From contig NC_056765.1 in NCBI RefSeq assembly GCF_018687715.1, forward strand, positions 14,295,001 to 14,359,000: a DNA stretch of 64,000 nucleotides, read 5' to 3'. Position numbers and translations under genes: made by a program. Below, one piece after another: positions 1 through 12,080 of this stretch (within the stretch, counting starts at the first letter, position 1; every line of letters begins with the position of its first letter). The notes under the pieces are model-generated. The model saw only the letters and a list, made by a program, of their open reading frames with translations. It ran no database searches and was not told the DNA's origin. This stretch comes from Carya illinoinensis. Its lineage: Eukaryota; Streptophyta; Magnoliopsida; Fagales; Juglandaceae.

Positions 1-1443
1 GGTGTAAAAGAGTCAGGTGTAAATGGGTCTTTAAGACCAAACACAACTCTAAAGGCAACGTCGAATGACATAAGGCCAGACTTGTTGCTAAGGATTTCAC
101 CCAGAAAGAAGACATTGATTACAAAGAGACATTTTCTCTAGTATTTAAAAATTACTCTTTTAGAATCATTATGGCATTGGTGACTCATTTTGATTTTGAG
201 TTACACCAGATGGATGTGAAAACAACTTTTCTAAATGGAAGTTTGGATGAAGTGGTCTACATGGAGCAGCTAGATGGCTGCTCAGAAAAGGGCAAAGATC
301 ATATAATATGTAGGCTTAAGAAATCAATATATGGGCTTAAACAAGCTTCCCGACAATGGTACTTAAAGTTCAATGATACCATTACTGCCTTTGGATTTAA
401 AGAAAACATCATTGATCGATGTATATATCTAAAGGTCAGTGGGAGTAAGTTCATATTTTTTATCCTGTATTTTGATGATATCTTGTTGACGAGTAGTAAT
501 CTTGGCTTACTTTATGAAACTATGGGTTTTCTATCTAAGAACTTTGAAATGAAAGATATAGGTGAGGCATCCTTTGTAATCGGAATTGAAATCCTTCAGG
601 ATAGAAAACAAGGACTGTTGGGATTGTCTTAGAAAAGTTACATAGAGAGAGTTCTTGAGAGATTTGGCATGAAAAGTTGCTCATCACTTAATACTCCAAT
701 ATTAAAATGTGATAAGTTTAATCTATCAGAATGTCCTAAAACTGAGTGGGAGCTTAAAGAAATGGCAAAAAATCCCCTATGCTTCGGTTGTGGGAAGCTT
801 GATATATGCACAGATTTGCACAAAACCATACATTAGTTTTGCAATTGGCATGCTTGGGCGTTACCAGAGTAACCCAGGGATGTCTCATTGGAAAGCAGCG
901 AAGAGGGTATTGCGATACCTGCAAGGAACTAAGGATTATCAGTTTACCTTTAGGAGGACTGACAACTTAGAGGTAACTGGATACTCAAACTTTGATTTTG
1001 CCAGTTGCTCTGATAGTAGGAAATCTACTTCAGGATATGTTTTCCTACTAGCTGGTGGAGGGATCTCATGGAAAAGTATGAAACAAACTATCACTGTTTC
1101 TTTAACAATGGAGGCTGAGTTTGTGGCGTGCTTTGAGGCCACAGTGCATGGCTTATGGCTGAGGAACTTTATCTTAGAGCTTGGAGTTGTCGACTCTATA
1201 GCCAGGCCGCTGAGAATTTATTGTGATAATTCCTTTGCAATATTTTTCTCCAAAAATGATAGGTATTCTAAAGGTACTAAACACATGGAGCTCAAATACC
1301 TGAGTGTCAAGGAGGAAGTACAGAAATAAATAGTGTCCATAGAACATATTAGTACTACGCTTATGATAGCAGACCCATTAACGAAGCGTCTAGTAGCGAA
1401 GCAATTTAAAGAACATGCTAACAGAATGGGTCTTATGATATAA
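1..1443 (+). pseudogene. Copia pol remnant: reverse transcriptase and RNase H
   Basis: The enzyme would copy Copia RNA into cDNA inside virus-like particles. The frame is open as CKWVFKTKHNSKGNV from about position 22, hits TGA at 66-68, then continues through HKARLVAKDFTQKEDIDY, the palm segment LHQMDVKTTFLNGSLDE and the catalytic motif written here as YFDD (family usually YVDD) near 469-480. A TAG at 630-632 follows. A one-base shift in an A-rich run near 764-775 moves the frame to 709-1329. That part holds the RNase H block with YSNFDFASCSDSRKSTSGY, the EAEF motif and the YCDN motif. TAA at 1327-1329 interrupts, after which ADPLTKRL and a final stop at 1441-1443 complete the family-typical C-terminus. 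Clearly a pseudogene; lineage within Copia not assigned. Confidence 0.9.
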
Positions 1444-1884
1444 ACATGTTATTGAGCTCATAAATTTTTTAGTTTATTTTGAACACTTAATAATATCTAT
1501 TATGTTTGTTTTTATTTTATTTTATTGTCTTTCACTTATTTGTACATTGAATGGTTTAGAATAATGATGACAAGATAATGTCTACAACAGACATGAATTG
1601 AAACCCAAGGCATCACGGTATTAGCCTTAATTATCCCAATTAAAGATCATGTTAAATTGGTTACTGATGTTGTGGTACATGGAAGGGAATTTGTTGATTA
1701 TATAATAGAGGATTGTCATGACTCGCATCGGTAGTTGATTTGATATTGATATTATAGAACTCATGTAATGTATTTTGAGCTATGAAAGTTTCAGGAAATA
1801 AATTTGTGCAGTATGGTTAATTTCCTGTAATAAACCCATGAATGGAAAATATTATTTTATAGTCGTATGGGCCAAATGAGAGAA

Positions 1885-2303
1885 TGTAAGAATTTTATTT
1901 AAACTCTATATCCCACACACCCATCTTAATAGAGTTTGAAATAGCTCAAAACTTATCGGTTAAAAGATAAATAATAATGGGATAAGAAAAAAACTAAGAG
2001 ATAAGATTAAAAATCTATATCTCTAATTATAATCAGACACAAAGTCTGAGATTTCTTAATAATCAGATATCTATAAATAGTACTGAGGGGTTACAGGGTT
2101 CTCACCTACAATATCAGAGTGTATTTTGCCATCATGAGACACTTGAGAGGTAAAGTTGTTAGGGTGATCTTTCCCTCACAGTCAGATCTAATTTTTCACC
2201 GAACTGATAGATAAATGTACGCATTTATTTATCACTGTTTATTATTGTAGATCATATAAAATCAAAGATCCGATAATTAATATTCATGTTAAAATATTTA
2301 ACA
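1885..2303 (+). repeat. Probable 3' LTR of the first Copia element
   Basis: A purine-rich stretch (AAATGAGAGAA) ends just before TGTAAGAATT, a common plant Copia LTR start, and the segment closes at TTTAACA, giving TG...CA ends about 419 bp apart. A TATA box lies near the middle, as expected for an LTR promoter. The partner LTR and target-site duplication cannot be checked within the window. Confidence 0.55.
2072..2078 (+). promoter_or_regulatory. TATA box of the Copia LTR
   Basis: TATAAAT sits about 190 bp into the putative LTR and is followed within 30 bp by the sequence GAGGGGTTACAGGG, a reasonable start for the R region. It would drive element RNA. Inferred from position and sequence only. 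Confidence 0.45.
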
Positions 2304-3870
2304 GAAAAAGCCAACGAGGAAGCAAGAAACGATAGAAATATGGGAAGTTGTAGAGAAAATAAAGAGAGAAGGCATAGAAAGTTGGAGACTTCGGAAGGAG
2401 GGACAAAAAGGGAGAAAAATATGTGATTTTTCTTTGATAATTAAGAACATGACCGAATTGACATCGATCTATTCTCTCTTCAGGTTTAATATGGTCATGT
2501 TTCTAGATTTTGGAAAAAATCGTATATTATTTACCAAGTTATTACTCATTTTGGAAATATCTGATTATAATCTTAAAATGGCCGGACGAAGAAAAAAGGT
2601 GATATGAATCGATTGGGATGTCAAAGAGATCGAATTAGAAAGTGAATGATAGTTTTACAGATAAGGACAAATTTAGTAATTTAATAACTATATTATAAAA
2701 TTAATTATTGTAATTTGAAAGATAAACCAAATTTATCATAAATTTGCATTTTGCTAGTTCCCCAACTCAGCATTCGAACGCCCAAATATATTTGCTAGAC
2801 AGGAAGAGCTAAAAGGCATAAAAGCTGAGAGCTTTACCATTAAGGACATGCTAATTGAAACTCTCTTTAAGATTTTAAAAAGTGATTATATAATTTTAAA
2901 AGTTTTTTAATAATAAAATTATATTATTTGGATGATATATATTAAAGTATTTTTAATCCTAAATAAGTTAAAAGTACGTGTATGATTTTTCTAATCTCGA
3001 ATATGCTTTTTCAGATAATCCAAATGATATTTTTAATTTTAAAAAAGATTTTCAAATGGTAAAAATATCCATATAACTTTAAAATAATTAAAGGTTTATT
3101 ATTTGATCAGATCATATGCACGACACCACAGTCATTACATGACCTTTTGTCTCATATATATCTCAAAAATCACTTTCTTATATTGTTTCAAAATGAATAT
3201 TGTAATATATTTAAAGATGCTTTAAATATATAATTACTAAAAAATAAGTAATTTTTAATATTTTATCATTACTTTTTTACTATTTTTATTATTATTCAAC
3301 TTTTTTTTATTATTTTTTGACTATTATTAATATATCAAATGATATCATCTTAATAGCAAATATATCCCAATCATGTTTATAAAATATATATATATATATA
3401 TATCCCAATAATGAACTAAAACCATAGAAGTGGCCGTGGAAGTTCCCTTCCGCTCGTCCATAACCATAACTTCCACTTCCCTCCCCAAGTTTCCACTCCC
3501 AGTGACAGCCACACCACTGGATTGTGCTCATAGAGGCTCCTGCACAAGGGGTCAATTCCAAACCAGAAATTATTGCTACCACGTTTAGACCTTAGAAAGA
3601 GTATTGAGCAGGTGGGTGGGTACGTTTAATTTTTATTTTCAAATTGAAATGTTTGCTTTTTTATCTGAATTCTGCTTTGGTTGTAGTTTTGAGCGTTGAC
3701 AGGGACACTCATATATGCATATATCATGCTTATTTTGATACCCACAGCTGTGAACCTGGCCAATCCTAAAGAAATGATCGCCGCACAGCTGACGTACGTG
3801 TGGTTTCTATAACAACAATATCAATATATCTATATTAACTTATGACAATAACTGATGTATATTATATATA
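2304..3870. other. AT-rich spacer without recognisable genes
   Basis: No coding family is visible. A patch at about 3425-3590 is less AT-rich and open on the minus strand, but has no recognisable domain. Sequence near 3725-3745 (ATATCATGCTTATTTTGATA) closely resembles sequence at 39533-39552, so this edge may belong to the segmental duplication that continues at 20052. Confidence 0.5.
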
Positions 3871-3898
3871 CTAGTAAAGGTAACGTCCTTTGGACGTT
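3871..3898 (-). other. Helitron 3' terminus: hairpin plus CTAG
   Basis: On the minus strand the stem AACGTCC, loop AAA and stem GGACGTT (3898-3882) are followed 7 bases later by the terminal CTAG. This is the usual 3' signal that ends Helitron strand transfer. The next minus-strand base is T, as expected for the A/T target. Confidence 0.9.
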
Positions 3899-4289
3899 TG
3901 CCTAGTGCGGTGCATAGTTTAAACTGTAAACTAAATCTTCATGTTATTATAAGCTTTGACAAAATAAAATTGAGACGTTTGCCTAGTGTTGGAGTTTAAG
4001 TTTGGTTGTTAATAAAAGAAAATGATTAAAATAAAAAAATCGAAACTTATTTAAAAGTTGATCAACAATAACTAAAAGTGACTAACCACACCTAGAATTG
4101 TCTAGATATTATCAACAATTAACATCAATTAAGATGATAATATTTATATTATTAATTTAATAAAATTAAAAATTTAAATTTTTTTTCAGCTAGTTTTTAT
4201 TTATTTTCTATTTATTTATCTATATATGTTAAGGGCAATATGCATAGGATGTATAGCAAAATAATATAAATAAAAAAGATAAAGAGACT

Positions 4290-4420
4290 GAGTACTATAT
4301 TTATGTATAAAAACTCAATAACCATAAGTTTGAAGTGATTAGTAAGTAAAATGATATTTTACTATTTAATTCCAAACAAACAGTTAATTATAAGAATTGA
4401 GACAACTTTCTTATTATTTT
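4290..4420. repeat. Helitron internal direct repeat, copy near the 3' end
   Basis: About 130 bp beginning ACTGAGTACTATATTTATG is repeated with few changes at 10862-10990. Both copies contain TTGAAGTGATTAGTAAGTAA and AATTCCAAACAAACAGTTAA. It shows that part of the Helitron 3' region was copied into its middle. Confidence 0.8.
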
Positions 4421-4832
4421 TGTAAAACATAGCTCAGAAGATTTAAAAAGTTTGCCCCCTTGTCTATTTGTAAAAACAAAGTTAGACCATTGGAAAAGTA
4501 AAATACAGGTTAAAAAATAACTACACAGAGCATATTGTGAGTAAACAATTCTAAACTTCTAAATCTCCGAAACAATGTAATATCAAAACCAGACGTAACT
4601 ACGAATTCTTTTACATACAAGTTAGTATCCTATTTATGTATATAATTATAACAAAGTTCAAAAGTAAAGAAGCAAATTTAAAGTTTATATACAAGATAGT
4701 GTCTCATTTAAGTATATAATTATACATATAGTGTGTCATTTAACAAGATAGTTATACATATAATTATACATATAATTATACAAGATAGTGTTTCATTTAA
4801 CAAAAAAAGATTTAGAGTATCTATAGTGTAGC

Positions 4833-7001
4833 TTAATTTATATATTCGGCAGATAGAACATTGAGTTTGTTCTGTCGTAACTGTCCATATTGATTCATCT
4901 CTGCGCGCAAGTGTATAATCCATTCTTTTTCTAAAAGTGCAGTTGCAATGTTTGCTAAATATGGTAGGTGTTCCTGTAATAATGAAAAAATATAAAACAT
5001 AATGTAATAGGTTTTTTTGAATAAATTTATAAAGAGATTTTTTACCTCGCCTGTGTGCTCCAATAGATAAACTGCTGTCGAATTCAGAATTTCTTCTGCC
5101 ACCAATCCAAAGGCAACAACTGCTATGCATCCTGTGTCATCTTCTATTTCCAAATATGCTCGAGAACTATAATTAATGAGAATATTATTATTGCATAATT
5201 TTTATAATTATTATTTTATATTTATAATGTAAAGAATGATCATTTAAACTGTTGAAATAAAATTTTTACCGTGGTTGTCCGATACTCATATTTTTGCAAT
5301 TGTAACATAAGAATTTTTCATTATAATCATATCCAGTCGCTTTATTGCAGTTGACACAAGACATATAGTAAAATGGCTGATGCAAATCGAGTAATAAAAA
5401 TTTTGCTTTAACTGTAAATGTCGATTTCTGCATTAAAAATGAAAAAATAAATTTCTAGTATGAATGTAGCAATAAAGTGAATTTAAATAGAAAGAAATAA
5501 TTTAGTTTTAAAAAAGAAAGTTATACCGTCATTGCCTCTGTAGAATCTATAATTTCAGCAATTTCAAAAATTTTTGTTATCGTCTGCATGGCATTGCTTG
5601 AACTCGATCCTGTTGATGTATTGAAACCCTTGGCAATGATTTCTTCTAATAATGCATCATTTTGGGTTGCCCTAAAAAATTATATTAATAATTAAAGCAA
5701 TATATGTAATAAAAAAAAGTTACATTTATAATTAAAGCGATGTTTGTAATAAAAAAAACGATAATATATGTTAAAATTATACAATATTAATTCATAATGA
5801 ATGAAACAATAAATAATTTAGATTTTATAAAATTAATTATTGAAATAATTATTTTAAAAAGATAATTTACCATGTACGTAACGAAACCGCAGCTGCTAAA
5901 AGAGGATCGATGGTAAACATGCTCGTTGGTTGTGATGATAAAAATAGACTTGTATTATAAATATGTGTTAGCAAATATATAAATACATGATAAATAATCA
6001 ACAAAAGTATTATTTTGAATGAGAAGTACCATTATAAGAACCAACTTTAATTCGCATTCCGAGAATTATTGGTTTTGTTGTAATGATGTTTGAAATTTGT
6101 TGACATTCGTTGTCAACAAATCTTGCCCACATTGTTAAACTTAAAGGCTTCAGGTTATACAAATTAGAAATAGAATTAAGTTTGTAATAATAATAATATT
6201 ATAATGTGTTAAATAAAAAATGCTATAAATGTAATTAGAGATATGTTTAAACCTCTCATCAATAAGTTGTATATCTTGAACTGTTGTCTTTCCATTAACA
6301 GTGTTGACTTCTCTGAGTGGCATTATTTGGATTGCAATAGCTAGAATCTCTATTTCAACAAAATATTTTTTGTTAGTTTGTAATGAAACGAAAGTATATA
6401 AATATATATAATAATTATTTATATAATCATTACCTATTTCAGAATCAGTATCCTTATAAGCATCGAGATCATTAAAAGGGATGATATTGTACTCCGGAGC
6501 CTTTAGCACTGGTTCGTCATCTTCAATATTTTCAATAATTGTTCTCGAATTAATGATCCATTGATATTCATGTGATTCAATTTGGTGTCTTGGATCTATT
6601 GCTTTCACATATGCATTGCCTATATAATAAGATTGAAAAACCTGCAATGTATCATCGCGCAGATCGATATCTTTACCAAATATTACTGCTTGTAAACGAT
6701 TTCCCTATAAAAAAGAAATTGAAGAATTAATCAATTGGATTTAAAGAAATAAATATTTATATATCAATAGTAAATACAATATAATAAATACAATAAGAAA
6801 ATATGTTTGTAGATTGAAATATATAAAATATAATAAATATAAAATGATTCATACCTGAGGATCTATCAATGTGAGGTTCTGATATTTTGTTATTGAGTTT
6901 CGTGCAATCCTTTTTGGAGATTTTTCTGCAACGAGCATTTTTACTTTCCAGTTTTTGGTAGCTGGAATAATGTCTTTGATTGATGCATAAACGGTTCGCA
7001 T
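4833..7001 (-). pseudogene. Helitron-borne RPA1-like single-stranded-DNA-binding protein gene, about nine exons
   Basis: Plant Helitrons often carry a replication protein A large-subunit-like gene, thought to protect single-stranded DNA during transposition. The start ATG is at 7001-6999. Exons by eye: 7001-6855, 6704-6434, 6349-6253, about 6147-6030, 5948-5871, 5671-5527, 5427-5270, 5166-5046 and 4973-4833, nearly all with GT and AG borders. The first DNA-binding fold is seen in VFQSYYIGNAYVKAIDPR and YQWIINSRTIIENI. Exon 7 has the C-terminal zinc-binding cysteines in SCVNCNK and FLCYNCK. The exon 8-9 part ends LNVLSAEYIN then TAA. By my reading the acceptor of intron 3 is lost (no AG in the right phase) and the frame does not join cleanly into exon 5, so I call it a pseudogene. 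Confidence 0.72.
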
Positions 7002-7169
7002 ATTTGCTGTGCTTACAAATTAGAAGATAGATAAGTATTACTATATATATATATTATAAACTGTATAATATAATTAGAAAAACAATAGAATATATAAATG
7101 ATAACAATATTTGAAAAACATCAACTGAGCAAACTAAAGAAGATATTAAATATGACTATTTATATAGCA

Positions 7170-8630
7170 TTATAATGAGTTTGTTATTTTTAAAAAATCT
7201 TTATACACAATATTTTTTGTACAATTTTTTTCATAGTTATCAATCGTAGTTGATCTTATAAGAATTTTTACTGAATTGGCAGTTTTCGCTTTTGATAATG
7301 CTACATATAATTGTCCATGAGAAAATACTGGTTCAGGTAAATATATTCCGACAGAATGTCCTTGTGATTTATTTATTGTCATTGCAAAATTTAATTTGAT
7401 GAAAAATTGTGTTCGTTTAAATGGAAAACCATTATTTTTATTTATATCTGGTAAGAATGGAATTATGGGTATAAAAACTCTTTTCCCTTTGTGATAACCA
7501 ACTAAAATTTTTGCATCAATAACGTTATGATTAAAATTACAACAAATCAATCGTGTGCCATTGCATAAACTTTCTGAATGATTTATATTTCTAAGTAACA
7601 TGATGAGACAAATTTTTTTGAGCAATAATTCATGTGGTGGCAATCCATTTGGTGTTAAAGTGTTTAAAAAATCTTCCATTACACCTTGTTCAGATGTATC
7701 AATTGTTTCATCGAAACTATAATATCGCACCATATCACCAGGAAATTTTTCAATGATTATGACATTTATTTCATCAACTGAGTGATTTTTTGGTGTTAAT
7801 ATAGCTCGATTTGTCATTTCAATTAAATTGTTTGAATAATTTGATATGTGTTCAAAAATAGCTTATAATAAATAATTTAAAGATTCAGCATCATTGTTAT
7901 ATTGAATAAGCATTTCTGTTGAAATTTTTATCATATCGTTAACAGTAATTGGTTCATTACCATTACCAACTTCAATTAAATAACAACAAAAATCAGGATC
8001 CAATCTAGATCTCATATTTTCTGTTAATTTAATTTTGATTAAAGAATACCATAAATGAGAACAGGCTAAGCTTGCATCAATTTATTCTTCTTTTGTGCTT
8101 TTTCGAATTACAGGTAATACTTGACGAAAATCTCCGCCAAAAACAATAATTTTTCCACCGAAAGGAAAGTTTGTATCATTTATATCTTGTAACATCTTGT
8201 CCACTGCCTCTATAGAATGTTTTCCAGACATAGGTGCTTCGTCCCATATAATTAATTTTGCAAGACGCAATTATTTAGCAAAATTTTCTTTGTTTGCTAA
8301 CACTGCATATACTATTTTTTTCTATATTCAATGGAATTTTAAAGCGTGAATGTGCTATTCGGCCTCCAGGTAAAATTGATGCAGCAACACCAGATGATGC
8401 AGTTGCAAGTGCTATCATATGTTTTGATCTAGTTTCAGCAATAAGTGTTTTGTATTGAAATGTTTTTCCAGTTCCAGCAGGATTATCAATAAAAAATGCA
8501 GCAAGTTTGTTGAGAAGTAAAGTCTCGAGAATTAATTCATATGCATGTTTTTGTTCAGAAGTTAAATGACTTGATGCAAACAGATCTTCTCTCTTTTTTT
8601 TCGATGGATCTCTTCTTTTTTTTCGTTTGA
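7170..8630 (-). pseudogene. Pif1-type Helitron helicase, N-terminal Rep part missing
   Basis: This is the SF1B helicase half of a RepHel protein, which would unwind DNA during rolling-circle transposition. In order on the minus strand: EQKHAYELILETLLLNKLAA, the Walker A segment NPAGTGKTFQYK near 8495-8460, ATASSGVAASILPGG, then after a frameshift near 8275-8290 LIIWDEAPMSGKHSIE (Walker B-like), FGGDFRQVLPVIRKS, a stop near 8085, ENMRSRLDPDF, and finally 7817-7170 with MTNRAILTPKN, the C-terminal helicase motif TINKSQGHSVGIYLPEPVFS and HGQLYVALSKA. The rest of this frame is clean. Upstream of 8630 there is no recognisable Rep domain; repeats begin instead. Plant RepHel proteins exceed 1000 residues, so most of the N-terminus is gone. 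Confidence 0.87.
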
Positions 8631-8639
8631 TTGGGTACT

Positions 8640-8998
8640 ATACCAATTTTTTTTTGGTGGATTGTTTTCCCTCTTTTCTGGATTTATTCATAAAAGAAGT
8701 TAGATAAAATAAAAAAGAAAATTATATTAATAATGTTTAAGTATATTTTTGTATTTAATAATATTGTCTTACCAGTCGGCATAAAGCTATGAAAAATTTT
8801 AAATTCTGTGTCGATTTTGGAACGTAATCAAAAAAAAAATTGAAAATATATCAAAGATGTGAATAGATATATACATATGGCAATATATATGCATAAGAAA
8901 TATCATAAACGTTTATACTACAAATAAAATAAGAAAATAATTAATTCGAAATAATTTCTCACATATCATATTAAATGGATCAAACAAAATAACAAATG
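8640..8998. other. Helitron interior, no gene seen
   Basis: This AT-rich stretch lies just upstream (minus strand) of the helicase remnant, where a Rep domain would be expected. I see no HUH motif or open frame of useful length. Confidence 0.5.
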
Positions 8999-9320
8999 TT
9001 AGAATAAAACAAATGAATGAAAAGAAATGAATATAATGAAGAAAATAAATATTCACATAACAATAATGTAATATCATCAATTTATCCTAATTATAAGTAC
9101 ACTTAGATGATCATAAAAAAATTGAATAATATTTTTTCAAATGAGATAGAAATAAACATACCAGGAAGTGGAGCACAAACAGAGAAATAACGTGGGCACA
9201 GTGAATTGATACGAACCAGATTGATGAATAGTCAAATAAAACCAACAGCACAAATCTGTAAAAAAAAACATACATAAAAAAAAATATTCCAATAATAAAA
9301 AAAGATGATATAAATAAATT
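8999..9320. repeat. Helitron internal direct repeat, copy 1 of about 320 bp
   Basis: TTAGAATAAAACAAATG through GATGATATAAATAAATTC recurs at 10301-10632 with roughly 10 percent differences by eye. Shared landmarks are CACTTAGATGATCATAAAAA and GTGAATTGATACNAACCAG. A shorter third copy of the right end is visible near 11165-11215. Confidence 0.85.
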
Positions 9321-9869
9321 CTAAAAATTCAATAAATTACGTATCAGTAATTATAAAAAACATTCAGTCAAGCCCACCTCACTATAAATAAAATTCTACA
9401 ATAATGCAAATTTTTAATTTTTTTTTTATTTTAAAATTTTAATATAATCATATGCACAATTTTATATATTAAGTGGAAAAGGTTAAATAAATTATACATT
9501 AGCAATTAGGGACACAAATATATAATTAGGGACACAAATAAATAGGTTAAATATTTATAAATTTATTAATAATCACTTCTTTAATTAAGAAAAAAAAATC
9601 GATAACCATCGAGCATCGATTCAGTTAACAAGTAATGAGCTGTTCATGATTTGATCGATCTTCCACTGTTAATGTAATGCATGAGCTGTACATGCAAGAG
9701 GGGTCAGTACTCTATTTATATATATATATATAAATATATATAGTACTTTAACGAGTAGTACGGCCTGAAAATAAATATATATATATATAAATGTACCTCT
9801 TACAACTTTAAAGAATATATTATAATATGCATGCACGCTAACCTAATTATACAAGGATATTTAAGTAAT
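9321..9869. other. Helitron interior, AT-rich, no gene
   Basis: The stretch contains runs of TA dinucleotides near 9715-9790 and no open frame with recognisable content. Confidence 0.5.
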
Positions 9870-10300
9870 TAGCTAGGTAAAAACACCGGCCCAATTAACC
9901 CAACGCGAACCAGCCAGCATAGCCCAAGAAAAAACACCAAAAATAGCGCCGTTTTCACCACAGCATACCTCAAACTACCCCACCCTCAAACCAAAAACGG
10001 AGCCGTTTTAATAAAAAAACTTAACCCTACACCGGCACTATAAATTCATCCTTATCTCCCCCAAGCCTTCCAGACCCTTCTTCCCGTCTCCCCCCTCTAC
10101 CCCTCTTGCTCTCCCTTTCTCATTCGCTCTGTCTATCTCTCTCTATTTCTAACCTTTCTTCTTACCCTTCTCCCCTCTTTTCCATTTGCATCTACATTGC
10201 CTCCCTTCCATTTGCATCTTCTGCATCTTATGTTTTTTTTTTTTTTTTTTCGTTCAAATTCATGTTTATTTTTTGTTTTTTCTTACACTCTTCTTAGTTT
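9870..10300 (+). promoter_or_regulatory. Captured promoter and 5' leader, copy 1
   Basis: A GC-richer island holds plant promoter-like elements on the plus strand: GGCCCAATTAACCC near 9889, repeated AACGGAGCCGTTTT/GCGCCGTTTT boxes, TTAACCCTA near 10021, a TATA box at 10039-10044 (TATAAA), then a CT-rich leader containing CTTCCAGACCCTTCTTCCCG. The same arrangement occurs at 11955-12450. Housekeeping and ribosomal-protein-type plant promoters look like this. Gene capture by the Helitron is the inferred source; no coding exon was recognised downstream. Confidence 0.5.
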
Positions 10301-10632
10301 TCTTAGAATAAAACAAATGTATTAAAAGAAATAAATATAATGGAAAAAACAAATATTCACATAATAATGATGTAATATCATTAATTTATCTTAATTATAA
10401 AAGTACTTAGATGATCATAAAAAAATTGAATAATATTTTTTCAAATAAGATAGAAATAAACATACTAGGAAGTGAAGCACAAACAGAGGAACAACGTGAG
10501 TACAGTGAATTGATACCAACCAGATTGATGAAGAGTTAAATAAAAGCAAAAGCAACAAATCTGTAAAAAAAAAAAAACATACATTAAAAAAAATATTCTA
10601 ACGATAAAAAAAAGATGATATAAATAAATTCA
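10301..10632. repeat. Helitron internal direct repeat, copy 2 of about 330 bp
   Basis: Partner of 8999-9320 in the same orientation. It follows directly after the first captured leader, so Helitron sequence resumes at this junction. Confidence 0.85.
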
Positions 10633-11954
10633 CTATTTTAAAAAAAAAAAAAAAGCTTACAAGCAAAGAATTATTGTATTGAATGAAATTTATTATTAAA
10701 CAGTTTTTTAATAAAATATATAAAACAAAAAAATAAAAGACTATAAAAAAACCACAAAAAATGGAAATGCTATTTTGTTTTATATTTTATTATAATGTTT
10801 GTGTTAATAAGTTAATGTTAATCAAATTTTTAAAATTTTTCAAACAAATTTTGAAAATAACAAGACTAAATACTATATTTATGTATAAAAACTTAATAAC
10901 CATAACTTTGAAGTGATTAGTAAGTAAAATGGTGTTTTACTATTTAATTCCAAACAAACAGTTAATTATAAGAATTCAACAACTTTCTTATCATTTTTGT
11001 TTGTTAATATAAATCTCTTGTTGATCCACCTAGATCATTACTTTGTTACTTCATTTAAAAAATTATTTATCATTTTGTCAACATTTTTACATAGACTATC
11101 ACAAATCAATTACGGGATGAACAGTCTAAGAAGTCTCTAAATTTGCATATTTATAATAATTAACAATAATAAAAGATAATATAAATAAATTCAATATTTA
11201 TAAGAAGAAAGCCTACAAGCAAATTTATGAGCGATTATCATATTAATTTTTAAAACATTTGAACACACTATAGGTTAATAATCAAGTTAAAAATAATTTA
11301 TAAGGTTATCTATTTCTCACATATGAAGTAAAATTTTTAATTAAACTAAACTAATAGTCCAATCCACTGCAACACAACACAAAACTGTTAAAGAAAAAAC
11401 GATTAATTTTGGAATTAATATTAGAGCATAAGTTAAAAAAAATAAAGTTTTGCAATAATGTAAATTTTATTTTTTTGACATAACATATAGTTTTATTTAA
11501 CAAATATGACTATACAGCTTTTTTTTTTTTTACCTTTCTAATATATTTTTTAAATAGATTTGTTGTTTTTGTTATTAATCCATGGACTGCAATCTGCTTG
11601 TTTTCGATTTCTTCTACTTCTACTATTTTATTTTTCTTTTACATTGTGGTACGTTCTCTTATTTTTAACAAGAAAAAATCTTACTCTAATTTTTTATATT
11701 TATATAAATGCACATGTACTTAAAAAAAGTTGAGTTACATTATATGTTTCTTATATGAATAATTTTTTCTCGTTAGATGGATATTTTTTGATAGATTTGT
11801 GCTATTGTTAAACATACTAACTAATTTTGTCCATATTTTTAATTATATACGGAAAAATAATGTTGATTTCAATGTGATAGAAATGTAGAAGACATTGTTA
11901 GTAGAGAGAGAAGAAAATATATTTTGGGAGAGTAAAGGGAGATAGAAGAAAATT
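10633..11954. other. Helitron interior, AT-rich, containing a second internal repeat
   Basis: No coding sequence is seen. Positions 10862-10990 are the second copy of 4290-4420. Around 11165-11215 the sequence GATAATATAAATAAATTCAA and CTACAAGCAAA repeats material at 10615-10670. Confidence 0.55.
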
Positions 11955-12031
11955 TAAAAAAACCCTAACTATAAATAAACGTAAACTCACACCCCCCTCC
12001 CCCCCAAAAGTTCCAGACCCTTCTCGCCGCC

Positions 12032-12080
<49 letters not shown>

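Larger units (their letters stand above)
1..2303 (+). mobile_element. Ty1/Copia retrotransposon, 3' half
   Basis: The window opens inside a Copia pol gene and runs through reverse transcriptase and RNase H to a probable 3' LTR. Gag, protease and integrase would lie to the left of position 1. The order (RT, RNase H, purine-rich tract, LTR) is that of a Copia 3' end. The coding part carries several stops and a frameshift, so the element is dead. The LTR boundaries are inferred from one side only, because the 5' LTR is outside the window. Confidence 0.85.

Noticed and set aside
3310..3582. Minus-strand open frame of 90 codons in a GC-richer patch
   Set aside because: No recognisable domain, and its end runs through a TA microsatellite; it may be an exon relic but cannot be supported.
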